Positions 24,739 to 33,001 of a stretch of 64,000 bases of DNA are shown in pieces; the first letter of the stretch is position 1, and every line of letters starts with the position of its first letter. Position numbers and translations under genes: made by a program. The DNA lies in contig CABSIK010000010.1 in the NCBI GenBank assembly GCA_902477755.1, forward strand, positions 11,871 to 75,870. The letters are read 5' to 3'. The notes beneath the pieces were generated by a model. That model worked only from the letters and a program-made list of their open reading frames with translations, did no database searches and was not told the origin of the DNA. Source of the stretch: an uncultured Clostridia bacterium (GTDB lineage: Bacteria > Bacillota > Clostridia > Lachnospirales > Anaerotignaceae).

Positions 24739-26610
24739 GTGGGCGGAATATTGGACCGTATCCAATCTCCGGAAGACTTGAAAAAGTTGAATGTACAGGA
24801 AATGGAGCAGCTTTGTAAGGAACTGCGCCGATTCCTTCTTCGGGCAGTTTCGAAAACTGGCGGCCACCTGGCATCCAATTTGGGTGTGGTAGAGCTGACA
24901 GTGGCGCTGGAATACTGTTTTAGACTGCCTCAGGATAAAATTGTTTGGGATGTAGGCCATCAGGCATATATCCATAAAATATTGACAGGACGTAAGGAAG
25001 GTTTTTCTGCTTTGCGTCAGCTGGATGGGCTCAGTGGGTTCCCCAAACCCCATGAAAGCCCTTGTGATGCTTTTGCGGCAGGCCATAGCTCCACATCCAT
25101 TTCTGCCGCTTTGGGCATTGCCAAAGCAAGAGATTTGCAGGGCAGAAAAAATCATGTCATTGCTGTCATTGGTGATGGATCCATGACAGGTGGTCTGGCT
25201 TATGAAGCGCTGAATAACGCAGGCAGGGAAAATACTGATCTGATTGTTGTTCTGAATGATAACCAGATGTCCATTGATACCAATGTGGGTGCTATCAGCA
25301 AACATCTGAATTCCCTGCGTACCAGCAATCGGTATCAGGCATTTAAAGAAAATTTCAAACAGTTTAGGGATATGGTGCCTGTCATTGGGAAACCAGCTTA
25401 TTCTGTACTGGAAAAAGTAAGGGACAGCGCAAAACTGCTGCTGCTGGAAGGCGCTGTGTTTGAAGGTATGGGATTTAAGTACATTGGTCCTGTGGATGGG
25501 CACGATCTGCCGGAATTGATCGAATTGTTTAAGAATGTACAGCAAATGCATGGCCCTATCCTCATTCATGTGAAAACAGAAAAGGGACGGGGATATCCCT
25601 ATGCGGAAGAACGTCCTTGGGATTACCATGGTGTGAGTCCTTTTGACCTGCGGACAGGGGAACCCCTTTCCAAGAGCAGTAAACCAAGCTGGTCATCTGT
25701 ATTCGGCAATAAAATCGTGGAAATCGCAAAGCGTAATCCAAAGGTTGTGGGTATCACAGCGGCTATGTGCAGCGGCACAGGCTTCCAGAAGTTTAGAAAA
25801 GAATTCCCGAAGCGTTTCTTTGACGTTGCCATTGCAGAGCAGCATGGGACAACCTTTGCGGCAGGTTTGGCAAGTCAGGGAATGATTCCTGTTTTTGCAG
25901 TGTATTCTTCTTTCCTGCAGCGTGCTTATGACCAGATCATCCATGATGTCTGCATGGAAAACCTTCATGTGGTATTCGCCATTGACCGGGCAGGTATTGT
26001 CGGCGCTGACGGAGAAACCCATCAGGGGGTATTTGACCTTTCTTTCCTGCGTCATATTCCCAATATGACAGTGCTTTCTCCTAAGAATGGTTGGGAGCTG
26101 GAAGAAATGCTGGACTATGCGGTGAATGTATGCAAAGGTCCTGTAGCGGTACGTTATCCTCGAGGGACAGCATCAGAAAGCTTTGAAATGCAGCGTTTGC
26201 CCGTGGAGTATGGCAAGGCGGAATGGATTGCAAAAGGTGAGGAAATTGCCATTCTGGCAGAAGGTCATATGCTGGATGCGGCTTATGGCGCGGTGGAGCG
26301 GCTGCGAGCAGAAGGAAAAAATCCTTCTTTGGTGAATATCCGCTTTATCCGTCCTTTGGACGGCGAAATTTTGCGAGCGGTGGCAGAGAACTGCAGCCAT
26401 ATTTTCACAGTGGAAGACAATGTCCGTGATGGTGGCTTTGGTTCCGCTGTGCTGGAATTTTACAGCGACAATGACATTGCAGCCAATGTGAAAAACCTTG
26501 CGTTCCCTGATGAATATATCGAACAGGGAACACAGCCACAGCTGTTTGCGAAATATGGTCTGGATGCGGAAGGGATTTATCAATCCATCAAAAAAACGTT
26601 GGGAGAGTAA
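24739..26610 (+). CDS. dxs: 1-deoxy-D-xylulose-5-phosphate synthase
   Basis: DXS condenses pyruvate with glyceraldehyde 3-phosphate, the entry step of the MEP isoprenoid pathway and a source of the thiamine and pyridoxal precursor. The 623-residue protein uses a GTG start at 24739. The thiamine diphosphate motif is GDGSMTGGLAYEALNNAG ... VLNDNQMSI (near residues 145-180), preceded by DVGHQAYIHKILTGRK. The pyrimidine-binding domain begins near residue 320 with the catalytic Glu in DVAIAEQHG, and DRAGIVGADGETHQG follows. The C-terminal transketolase domain ends the protein. tlyA follows after 3 bases. Confidence 0.96.
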   Translation: MGGILDRIQSPEDLKKLNVQEMEQLCKELRRFLLRAVSKTGGHLASNLGVVELTVALEYCFRLPQDKIVWDVGHQAYIHKILTGRKEGFSALRQLDGLSGFPKPHESPCDAFAAGHSSTSISAALGIAKARDLQGRKNHVIAVIGDGSMTGGLAYEALNNAGRENTDLIVVLNDNQMSIDTNVGAISKHLNSLRTSNRYQAFKENFKQFRDMVPVIGKPAYSVLEKVRDSAKLLLLEGAVFEGMGFKYIGPVDGHDLPELIELFKNVQQMHGPILIHVKTEKGRGYPYAEERPWDYHGVSPFDLRTGEPLSKSSKPSWSSVFGNKIVEIAKRNPKVVGITAAMCSGTGFQKFRKEFPKRFFDVAIAEQHGTTFAAGLASQGMIPVFAVYSSFLQRAYDQIIHDVCMENLHVVFAIDRAGIVGADGETHQGVFDLSFLRHIPNMTVLSPKNGWELEEMLDYAVNVCKGPVAVRYPRGTASESFEMQRLPVEYGKAEWIAKGEEIAILAEGHMLDAAYGAVERLRAEGKNPSLVNIRFIRPLDGEILRAVAENCSHIFTVEDNVRDGGFGSAVLEFYSDNDIAANVKNLAFPDEYIEQGTQPQLFAKYGLDAEGIYQSIKKTLGE

Positions 26611-26613
26611 GTT

Positions 26614-27432
26614 ATGGCAGAAAAAGTGGAAAAGGAACGGCTGGATGTGCTGTTGGTGCAGCGTGGGCTGGCACCGGGCAGAGACCAGGCGAAAGCATAT
26701 ATCATGGCAGGCAATGTCTATGTAGACGGCATGAAAGAAGATAAAGCCGGCACAAAGATTCCCGTGACTGCGGAGATCGAAGTGCGGGATGCAGCCATGA
26801 AATATGTCAGCCGCGGCGGCTATAAACTGGAAAAAGCCATGGAAGTTTTCCCCATTACACTGACAGATAAGATCTGTCTGGATATTGGCGCTTCCACTGG
26901 CGGTTTCACAGACTGTATGCTGCAAAACGGTGCCGCAAAGGTATATTCCATCGATGTTGGCTATGGTCAGTTTGCTTGGAAACTGCGCAATGACCCTAGA
27001 GTCGTTTGCCTGGAAAAAACCAATGTGCGCTATGTGACCCAGGAACAGGTGCCTGATGCGGCGGATTTTGCGTCTATTGACGTATCTTTTATTTCCCTGA
27101 CAAAAGTTCTCCCTGCTGTGCTGGGTGTCATGAAAGAGGACGGACAGCTGGTCTGCCTCATCAAGCCCCAGTTTGAAGCAGGACGGGAAAAAGTAGGGAA
27201 AAATGGTGTTGTCAAAGATATTGCGGTGCATAAAGAAGTAATTCTCATGATTGCGGATTATGCCATGGCAAATGGTTTGGGTGTGATGGGACTGGATTTT
27301 TCTCCTATCAAAGGGCCAAAAGGCAACATTGAGTACTTGATCTACCTGGACAAAAAACAGCCAGGTGCAACAAAAGAAGAAGTTCATACATGGGTAGAAG
27401 AAATTGCAGCAAAATCTCATGAAGTTTTATAA
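26614..27432 (+). CDS. TlyA-family rRNA 2'-O-methyltransferase (hemolysin A homologue)
   Basis: A 272-residue protein with an N-terminal S4 RNA-binding domain (RLDVLLVQRGLAPGRDQAKAYIM) and an FtsJ-like SAM-dependent methyltransferase domain. The SAM site is CLDIGASTGGFTDCMLQNGA near residue 88, and the active-site region includes ADFASIDVSFISLTKVLP and LIKPQFEAG. Mycobacterial TlyA methylates 16S and 23S rRNA; the older hemolysin name is misleading. It sits between dxs and nadK, a conserved Clostridia order, with the stop touching the next reading frame. Confidence 0.9.
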   Translation: MAEKVEKERLDVLLVQRGLAPGRDQAKAYIMAGNVYVDGMKEDKAGTKIPVTAEIEVRDAAMKYVSRGGYKLEKAMEVFPITLTDKICLDIGASTGGFTDCMLQNGAAKVYSIDVGYGQFAWKLRNDPRVVCLEKTNVRYVTQEQVPDAADFASIDVSFISLTKVLPAVLGVMKEDGQLVCLIKPQFEAGREKVGKNGVVKDIAVHKEVILMIADYAMANGLGVMGLDFSPIKGPKGNIEYLIYLDKKQPGATKEEVHTWVEEIAAKSHEVL

Positions 27433-27452
27433 TGCTGCTTGGGGGCGAAGGT

Positions 27453-28304
27453 ATGAAAAAAGTAGGAATACTTCCAAATCTTGAAAAAGATAAGGATTTT
27501 GCAGTGACCAATCGGCTGCTGCAATATTTGAAACTGAAAGAGTGCCAGCCATGTCTTTCTATGAAGGCGGCAAAGCTTGCCGGACTGGAGGAATATGGCT
27601 GTTTAGAAGAAGAATTGTATCGGGATTCGGATTTTCTCATTTCTTTGGGCGGAGATGGTACCCTTCTTGGTGTCGGCAGAAAGTCAGCGCCTTATGGTAC
27701 GCCTATTTTGGGCATCAATCTGGGCACACTGGGCTTTTTGACGGCGGAGGAAAAGAATCATGCGGAATATGCCATTGATAAAGTGCTGGCAGGCGATTAT
27801 AAAATGGAAAAACGCATGATGCTGCAGGCTGCCATTGCCAAAGACCAAGAGCGTATTGAAGGGATTCTTGCCCTCAATGACATTTGTATCACCAGAGGTC
27901 TGCTTTACAAGATTCTGGAGTTCAATATTTATGTCAATGAGGAGTATGTGGATACCCTTCGGGCAGATGGTGTTATCATTTGTACGCCTACAGGCTCCAC
28001 AGCGTATAATCTGTCCGCTGGCGGTCCAGTGCTGAAAGCAGATGCACAGATCATCGCCATTACGCCTATTTCAGCCCATACACTCACCAGCCGTTCCATT
28101 GTGGTTTCGGCTGACGATGTGGTGACAGTGGAAATCAATCCCAGAGAAGAAGCGGATTTTACTGTCAGTGCAGATGGGCAGGATGCTTGGACATTGACAG
28201 GTAAAAAAGTTGTGCAGGTGAAAAGAGCAAAAGAATATGCTTCCATTATCAAAACGAATCCGCAGAGTTTTTATGACGTACTGCGTCAGAAACTCAGCAG
28301 ATAG
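27453..28304 (+). CDS. nadK: NAD kinase
   Basis: NadK phosphorylates NAD to NADP. The 283-residue product carries the GGDGT motif (SLGGDGTLLGVGR, near residue 66), the nearby NLGTLGFLT, and the DGVIICTPTGSTAYNLSAGGP signature of the C-terminal beta-rich domain. The ATG at 27453 was chosen, with GGGGGCGAAG upstream. An in-frame ATG at 27432 overlapping the tlyA stop is also possible and would add seven residues. argR follows 23 bases later. Confidence 0.95.
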   Translation: MKKVGILPNLEKDKDFAVTNRLLQYLKLKECQPCLSMKAAKLAGLEEYGCLEEELYRDSDFLISLGGDGTLLGVGRKSAPYGTPILGINLGTLGFLTAEEKNHAEYAIDKVLAGDYKMEKRMMLQAAIAKDQERIEGILALNDICITRGLLYKILEFNIYVNEEYVDTLRADGVIICTPTGSTAYNLSAGGPVLKADAQIIAITPISAHTLTSRSIVVSADDVVTVEINPREEADFTVSADGQDAWTLTGKKVVQVKRAKEYASIIKTNPQSFYDVLRQKLSR

Positions 28305-28327
28305 AGATTAGAAAGGTTGTGACGAGT

Positions 28328-28783
28328 TTGAAAATTGCCAGACATGCGAAAATATTGGAACTGATCGAAAAATACGATATTGAAACCCAGGACGAATTAG
28401 CCCAGAAACTGTGTGAAGAAGGCTTTATGGTAACACAGGCAACGGTTTCCAGAGATATTCGGGAAATGAAGCTGACAAAAATCGCCACGGAGCGAGGAAA
28501 GCAGAAATATTCTGTCATTACCGGCAATGATACGGAAATTACAGAACGCTTGACGCGTGTATTCAAAGAAGCTGTTGTGAAGATGGACTATGCACAGAAT
28601 ATAATCGTTATTAAGACACTGGAAGGTATGGGCATGGCGGTAGCGGTTGCACTGGATAACATGCAGAACCCGGAGATTCTGGGAACCATTGCTGGTGATG
28701 ATACTGTGTTCTGTGTAGTCAGAACCCATAATCAGGCAGCGGTGATCATTGAAAAGCTGTATCGTATCATTCATAGTGCCTAA
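28328..28783 (+). CDS. argR: Arginine repressor ArgR
   Basis: ArgR/AhrC senses arginine and controls its biosynthesis and breakdown. The N-terminal winged helix starts LKIARHAKILELIEKYDIETQDELAQKL and contains ATVSRDIREMKLTKI. The C-terminal trimerisation and arginine-binding domain shows AGDDTVFCVVR. A TTG at 28328 (151 residues) lies 11 bases after AAAGG. A GTG at 28319 is only 2 bases from it and would add three residues. argR next to recN is conserved in Firmicutes, so no arginine genes are expected nearby and none are seen. Confidence 0.93.
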   Translation: MKIARHAKILELIEKYDIETQDELAQKLCEEGFMVTQATVSRDIREMKLTKIATERGKQKYSVITGNDTEITERLTRVFKEAVVKMDYAQNIIVIKTLEGMGMAVAVALDNMQNPEILGTIAGDDTVFCVVRTHNQAAVIIEKLYRIIHSA

Positions 28784-28801
28784 GAAACGGGGAATGTAAA
28801 A

Positions 28802-30481
28802 ATGCTGGAACATTTGCATATCAAAAACGTAGCGCTGATTGCAGAAAGTGAACTGCATTTTGAAAAAGGTCTGAATATTCTCACAGGGGAAACTGGTGCC
28901 GGAAAATCCATGATTATTGATTCCCTGCATTTCGCATTGGGTGGTCGGGTAAATCGTGATTTCCTGCGAAAAGAAGAACAGATGGCAGTGGTAGAAGCTC
29001 TGTTTTCTACAGAGAATCCAAAGGTTTCTGTTTTTCTGGAGGAAAACGGCATTCCGGCAGAGGAAGATGGTACACTGCTCATTGCCCGTACCATGCAGGC
29101 ATCAGGAAAAACCGTTGCCCGTGTCAATGGCAGTACCGTCACAGCTGGCATGCTGAAGGAACTGGCAGGAGAATTGCTGGATATTTACGGACAGCATGAG
29201 CATCAGTCATTGCTGAACCCAAGCAGACATATCCATTTGCTGGATCGTTTTTGTGGTGAAGCATTGGAAGGAAAACTGGCAGAATATCGAAAGGAATTTG
29301 CTAGAGAAAAAGAACTGAAAAAGCAGCTGGAAATGCTTTGTGGGGAAGAAGGCAGCCGTGCCCAGAGATTAGATATTCTCCAATTCCAGAAAGAGGAGAT
29401 CGAAGGGGCATCTCTGCGTGCTGGCGAAGAAGAAGAATTGCTGGAACAGAAAAAACGTTTGGGCAGTGTGGAAAAGCTCATGCGGTTGTCTGTGGAAGGG
29501 GTGCAGCTCCTTTATGATGGCAAAGAAGGCATGGCTTCTGCCTGTGATAATCTGGGAGAGGCTCTGCGTTGCTTGCAGGAAGCAGCGGCGCTGGATAACA
29601 GTCTGTCAGAACTTTGCGAACGTATGGACAATGTCTATGCCCAGCTGGAAGACGGCGCAAGGGAATGGAAGAAGTATACTCATTTGCTGGAAGCAGACCC
29701 GGACGCTTTGGAAACCATTGAGGAACGCTTGCAGACCATTTACCGCCTGAAACGAAAATATGGCGGCAGTGTGGAAGCGGTTCTGGATTTTTACCAAAAA
29801 GCAGTGGAAGAACTGGATTTTCTGCAAAACAGCGAGGAGCGTGCGGCAGAACTGGAACAGGCATTGCAGGCGGTGCATGAGAATATGACTGCTTTGGCTG
29901 GAGAAATCACAGCCATCAGAAAAAATACAGCTTTGCAGGTGCAGACACAGGTGGAGCAGGCACTTCATGATATGGAAATGGCACAGGCAAGATTTTATAT
30001 TTCCGTGGAAAAACGGGAAAATTTTGCCGCAGACGGTGTGGATAAAGTGGAATTTCTGATTTCTGCCAATGCGGGGGAGGACTTGAAGCCTCTGGCAAAA
30101 ATCGCATCCGGTGGGGAAATGTCCCGTGTAATGCTGGCGCTGAAAACAGTACTGGTGGATGCAGACGAAATTGGAACCTTTATTTTTGACGAAATCGACA
30201 CAGGTGTCAGCGGCAAGACTGCCAGAAAAGTTGGGGAAAAAATGAGTTTGCTGGGGAAAAAGCGGCAGATTCTTTGTATCACCCATCTGCCTCAGATTGC
30301 GGCTATGGCAGATAATCATTTTCGCATAGAAAAACATGTGGCGGAAGGGCGAACCACCACAACCGTAGAAACATTAGACGAGAATGCTTCCTGTCGGGAG
30401 ATTGCGCGGCTCATGGGCGGTGAGGAAATCACGGAAACCACCATGGCGGCAGCAAGAGAACTGCGGCGGGAAAAACCTTGA
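28802..30481 (+). CDS. recN: DNA repair protein RecN
   Basis: RecN is an SMC-like ATPase that gathers broken DNA ends in double-strand break repair. The 559-residue protein has Walker A GETGAGKSM (near residues 29-37), a central coiled-coil region (about 155-380), and the ABC-type C-terminal half. There the signature KIASGGEMSRVMLALK and Walker B TFIFDEIDTGVSGKTA are clear. Length is normal. It ends the long run that began at nusB. A promoter for the next transcription unit follows within 12 bases. Confidence 0.95.
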   Translation: MLEHLHIKNVALIAESELHFEKGLNILTGETGAGKSMIIDSLHFALGGRVNRDFLRKEEQMAVVEALFSTENPKVSVFLEENGIPAEEDGTLLIARTMQASGKTVARVNGSTVTAGMLKELAGELLDIYGQHEHQSLLNPSRHIHLLDRFCGEALEGKLAEYRKEFAREKELKKQLEMLCGEEGSRAQRLDILQFQKEEIEGASLRAGEEEELLEQKKRLGSVEKLMRLSVEGVQLLYDGKEGMASACDNLGEALRCLQEAAALDNSLSELCERMDNVYAQLEDGAREWKKYTHLLEADPDALETIEERLQTIYRLKRKYGGSVEAVLDFYQKAVEELDFLQNSEERAAELEQALQAVHENMTALAGEITAIRKNTALQVQTQVEQALHDMEMAQARFYISVEKRENFAADGVDKVEFLISANAGEDLKPLAKIASGGEMSRVMLALKTVLVDADEIGTFIFDEIDTGVSGKTARKVGEKMSLLGKKRQILCITHLPQIAAMADNHFRIEKHVAEGRTTTTVETLDENASCREIARLMGGEEITETTMAAARELRREKP

Positions 30482-30492
30482 GGAAAACCCTC

Positions 30493-30521
30493 TTGACAAG
30501 TAAAATATACATTGCTACAAT
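30493..30521 (+). promoter_or_regulatory. SigA-type promoter for the MATE leader
   Basis: TTGACA (30493-30498) and TACAAT (30516-30521) with a 17-base spacer. Predicted start near 30528 gives a leader of about 100 bases before the MATE gene. Confidence 0.75.
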
Positions 30522-30527
30522 GAGTTT

Positions 30528-30612
30528 GTTCATCGGAGGGTGCGTAATACATAAGAGATTACAGCCGGATAAGATGGCAGGTGAAAGTCCTGCTTCTTAT
30601 CCGGCTTTTTTT
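30528..30612 (+). promoter_or_regulatory. Structured leader with intrinsic terminator before the MATE gene (possible attenuator)
   Basis: The leader can fold a small stem (GTAAT 30544-30548 with ATTAC 30558-30562). A long terminator follows: AGCCGGATAAGA (30563-30574) with TCTTATCCGGCT (30595-30606), an inner stem GCAGG/CCTGC, then seven T. The terminator lies only 17 bases before the MATE start, after a full promoter, so expression must depend on antitermination or leak. It does not match a riboswitch class I could recall. The small stem competes with the terminator for two or three bases only. Confidence 0.6.
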
Positions 30613-30629
30613 GTGAAAGGGGAAAAATC

Positions 30630-31973
30630 ATGACTCAGGGATTTTCGTTGACGGAAGGAAAAATCAGCACTACATTGCTGCGCTTTGCAATGCCGTTTTT
30701 GCTTGCCAGTTTCCTACAGGCATTATACGGTGCGGCAGACCTGTATGTGGTGGGGCGCTTTGATACGGCGGCTGGCGTATCGGCAGTTGCTATCGGCAGT
30801 CAGGTCATGCAGACCATTACAGGCATTATATTGGGGATTTCCACTGGTGGTACAGTTTTGTTAGGTAGGTGCATTGGTGAGGCAAATCCCAGAGGGGCAG
30901 CAAAAGCAGTGGGAACCATTACATCCTCTTTTTTGGCTCTGGCAGTGATTTTAACACCGTTGATGCTGTTTTTGACGGAATCCATTGTCACGGTTATGGA
31001 AACGCCTCAGGAAGCGGCAGAAGCAGCTAAGGCATATATATTTATCTGTTCCGCAGGAATTCCTTTTATCATTGGGTATAATGCGGTCAGCGGTATTTTT
31101 CGTGGATTGGGTGATTCCAAAACACCTGTATATTTTATATTGATTGCCTGTATCGTGAATATTGGTGTGGATTTTTTACTGGTGGGAGGTTTTGGCATGG
31201 GAGCAGAAGGCGCGGCCATAGCCACCGTTGCCGCACAGGCAATCAGTTTTTTTGCTGCACTGTTCTATATCAGAAAGAAAGGGTTTTCCTTTCCTGTACA
31301 TAAAAAGGATTTCATTCCAGATCCATCGTCGGCGTTGCGCATTTGGAAGGTAGGTTTGCCCTTGGCATTGCAGGATGCGTTGGTAAATATTTCTTTTCTG
31401 GTCATTACAGCCATTGTGAATACATTGGGACTGATTCCTTCGGCTGCTGTGGGGGTAGTGGAAAAAGTCATTATTTTTGCCATGCTTCCCCCCACATCCT
31501 TTGCTTCTGCCGTTGCTGCCATGACAGCACAAAATCTGGGAGCAGGAAAACCAGAAAGGGCACGGAAAACCCTGTGGTTCGGCATTGGATATGCTTTGGT
31601 TTTCGGTGTTTTGTTCTGTGTATACTGCCAGTGGAATCCGGAAAGCATCACTGGCATTTTCGCCAAAGAAGCGGAGGTAGTCAGTGCGGCGGCGGATTAT
31701 CTGCGGTCTTATTCCATTGACTGTATTCTGGTTGCCTTTATTTTCTGCATGAATTCCTATTTCAGTGGATATGGAAAATCAGTGATTTCTTTTGCCCATA
31801 GTATGCTGGCAACCTTTGGTGTGCGTATTCCGGCTACGGCATTTTTGAGCCGTTATGCAGGGGAATCTCTTTATGTCATGGGATTGGCTTCCCCCTTGGC
31901 GACCTTTGTTTCACTGGTGATTTGTCTGTTTTTCCTGCGGTATCTCCATAGAAACACCGTTGGAATTTCGTAA
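30630..31973 (+). CDS. MATE family efflux transporter (first copy)
   Basis: A 447-residue inner membrane exporter with about twelve spans in two halves. It is a Na+ or H+ driven multidrug and toxin extrusion protein. The N-terminal signature ISTTLLRFAMPFLLASFLQALYGAADLYVVGRF is typical. The second half begins near ALRIWKVGLPLALQDALVNISF. GAAAGGGG precedes the ATG. It is closer in sequence feel to the copy at 51730 than to the one at 53358. The terminator leader upstream suggests inducible expression. The substrate is unknown. Confidence 0.9.
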   Translation: MTQGFSLTEGKISTTLLRFAMPFLLASFLQALYGAADLYVVGRFDTAAGVSAVAIGSQVMQTITGIILGISTGGTVLLGRCIGEANPRGAAKAVGTITSSFLALAVILTPLMLFLTESIVTVMETPQEAAEAAKAYIFICSAGIPFIIGYNAVSGIFRGLGDSKTPVYFILIACIVNIGVDFLLVGGFGMGAEGAAIATVAAQAISFFAALFYIRKKGFSFPVHKKDFIPDPSSALRIWKVGLPLALQDALVNISFLVITAIVNTLGLIPSAAVGVVEKVIIFAMLPPTSFASAVAAMTAQNLGAGKPERARKTLWFGIGYALVFGVLFCVYCQWNPESITGIFAKEAEVVSAAADYLRSYSIDCILVAFIFCMNSYFSGYGKSVISFAHSMLATFGVRIPATAFLSRYAGESLYVMGLASPLATFVSLVICLFFLRYLHRNTVGIS

Positions 31974-32054
31974 GAAAATCATAACAAAACCATAACAAAA
32001 ATCTGATGGTTTTCTGCTATGCTATAAGAAAATATGCAAGGAGGCTTTCAGAAA

Positions 32055-32240
32055 ATGAAAAACAAGCATTTGTGGCTGGCTCTAGTGGAAGGGCTGGTGT
32101 TTATGGTGCTTTTCCTGCATCGCTACGAACTGGAATGGATGTGTTGGATACAGATGCTCATCTGTATCATTGTGGGCATCAAAGCTTTGGATCATTTGCG
32201 TGCATTTTATGAAGATAAGAGAATGATGGGGAAAAAATAA
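32055..32240 (+). CDS. Small membrane protein of unknown function
   Basis: A 61-residue protein with two short hydrophobic segments (HLWLALVEGLVFMVLFLH and CWIQMLICIIVGIKAL) and a basic tail. AAGGAGG lies upstream of the ATG at 32055, which is in the same frame as an earlier ATG at 32034. It follows the MATE gene by 81 bases and ends at a strong terminator. No family was recognised; the ribosome site and terminator support that it is real. Confidence 0.6.
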   Translation: MKNKHLWLALVEGLVFMVLFLHRYELEWMCWIQMLICIIVGIKALDHLRAFYEDKRMMGKK

Positions 32241-32292
32241 AAAACCCTTTTGCTGCGGAAACCAATTGTTCGCAGCAAAAGGGTTTTTTCAT
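32241..32292. terminator. Bidirectional terminator
   Basis: AAAACCCTTTTGCTGCG (32241-32257) pairs with CGCAGCAAAAGGGTTTT (32271-32287). A and T runs flank it on both sides, so it serves the + strand gene at 32055 and the minus strand XRE gene at 32295. Confidence 0.85.
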
Positions 32293-32294
32293 AA

Positions 32295-32717
32295 TTAATC
32301 TTTACGATATTCTTTTTCAGTCTGTGCAACGCGGAGCAAAGAAGATTTTTCCAATGTATTTTCTTCTTTTCTCATGGCATCCCGATCCAAAAGCCATTGC
32401 ATATACATAAGCAATTCGTCACGACTGTCCTTGCTCAGCTGAGCATAGTAGGTCTGAAAACGATTAAATTCGACGGATTCATCATCTACCATGTAAGGAT
32501 GGCGAATGTCATTGACACCCAGAAGATAGTCCAGAGACACATCAAAAATTGATGCGATTTTCTTCAAGTCAGGGATGGAGGGCTGATTGCGTCCGGATTC
32601 ATAGTTGGCAATGGCGGTATAGCCATAGTTCAACATTTCACCCAATTTTACCTGAGTTAATTTTTTCTCTTTTCGCAGCATTTTCAGCCGATCTTTAAAT
32701 TCCTGCAACCTGCTCAC
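32295..32717 (-). CDS. XRE-family HTH repressor
   Basis: A 140-residue cytoplasmic regulator. Residues about 9-66 are a Cro/C1-type helix-turn-helix (LRKEKKLTQVKLGEMLNYGYTAIANYESGRNQPSIPDLKKIASIFDVSLDYLLG). The C-terminal half, rich in Tyr and charged residues, is likely for dimerisation. It is transcribed divergently from the cysteine desulfurase gene across 284 bases that hold a perfect 7-1-7 palindrome at 32844-32858. Control of its own gene or of iscS is a guess. Clostridia often lack IscR here, as this locus does. Confidence 0.85.
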   Translation of the reverse strand: MSRLQEFKDRLKMLRKEKKLTQVKLGEMLNYGYTAIANYESGRNQPSIPDLKKIASIFDVSLDYLLGVNDIRHPYMVDDESVEFNRFQTYYAQLSKDSRDELLMYMQWLLDRDAMRKEENTLEKSSLLRVAQTEKEYRKD

Positions 32718-32843
32718 CTCTTTTTCATTTTTCTTTTACACACGATACTACAAGTGTAGAATACTAAGACTATTCTTTATTATATGGTTATTAAAGAGTC
32801 GAGAAAAGGTATTGTCACAGATAGAAAAATATTTTTGACAATA

Positions 32844-32858
32844 TTCGCAAATTGCGAA
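32844..32858. promoter_or_regulatory. Perfect palindrome, candidate operator
   Basis: TTCGCAA-A-TTGCGAA is perfectly symmetric. It lies between the XRE repressor and iscS, 45 bases upstream of the iscS -35 box. XRE repressors commonly bind such palindromes. Confidence 0.45.
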
Positions 32859-32903
32859 AAAGAACATACATTAAAAATTAACAGGATACTTTTTGAATTC
32901 CTA

Positions 32904-32932
32904 TTGACAAACTATGAAAAGTATGGTACATT
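32904..32932 (+). promoter_or_regulatory. SigA-type promoter for iscS
   Basis: TTGACA (32904-32909) and TACATT (32927-32932), 17-base spacer, leaving a leader of about 60 bases before the iscS start. Confidence 0.7.
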
Positions 32933-33001
32933 TAATTCACATAAAACATATAAGAATACTATGATATATAAAGTGAGTTTTTAAAAGAGGAGGACAAGAC
33001 T

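Noticed and set aside
26173..27420. 415-codon minus-strand frame across dxs and tlyA
   Set aside because: Spans two well-supported sense genes and shows the same shadow composition as the others.
30528..30612. Cobalamin or FMN riboswitch suggested by GGTGAAAGTCC before the first MATE gene
   Set aside because: The leader is too short and lacks the other conserved elements of either class.
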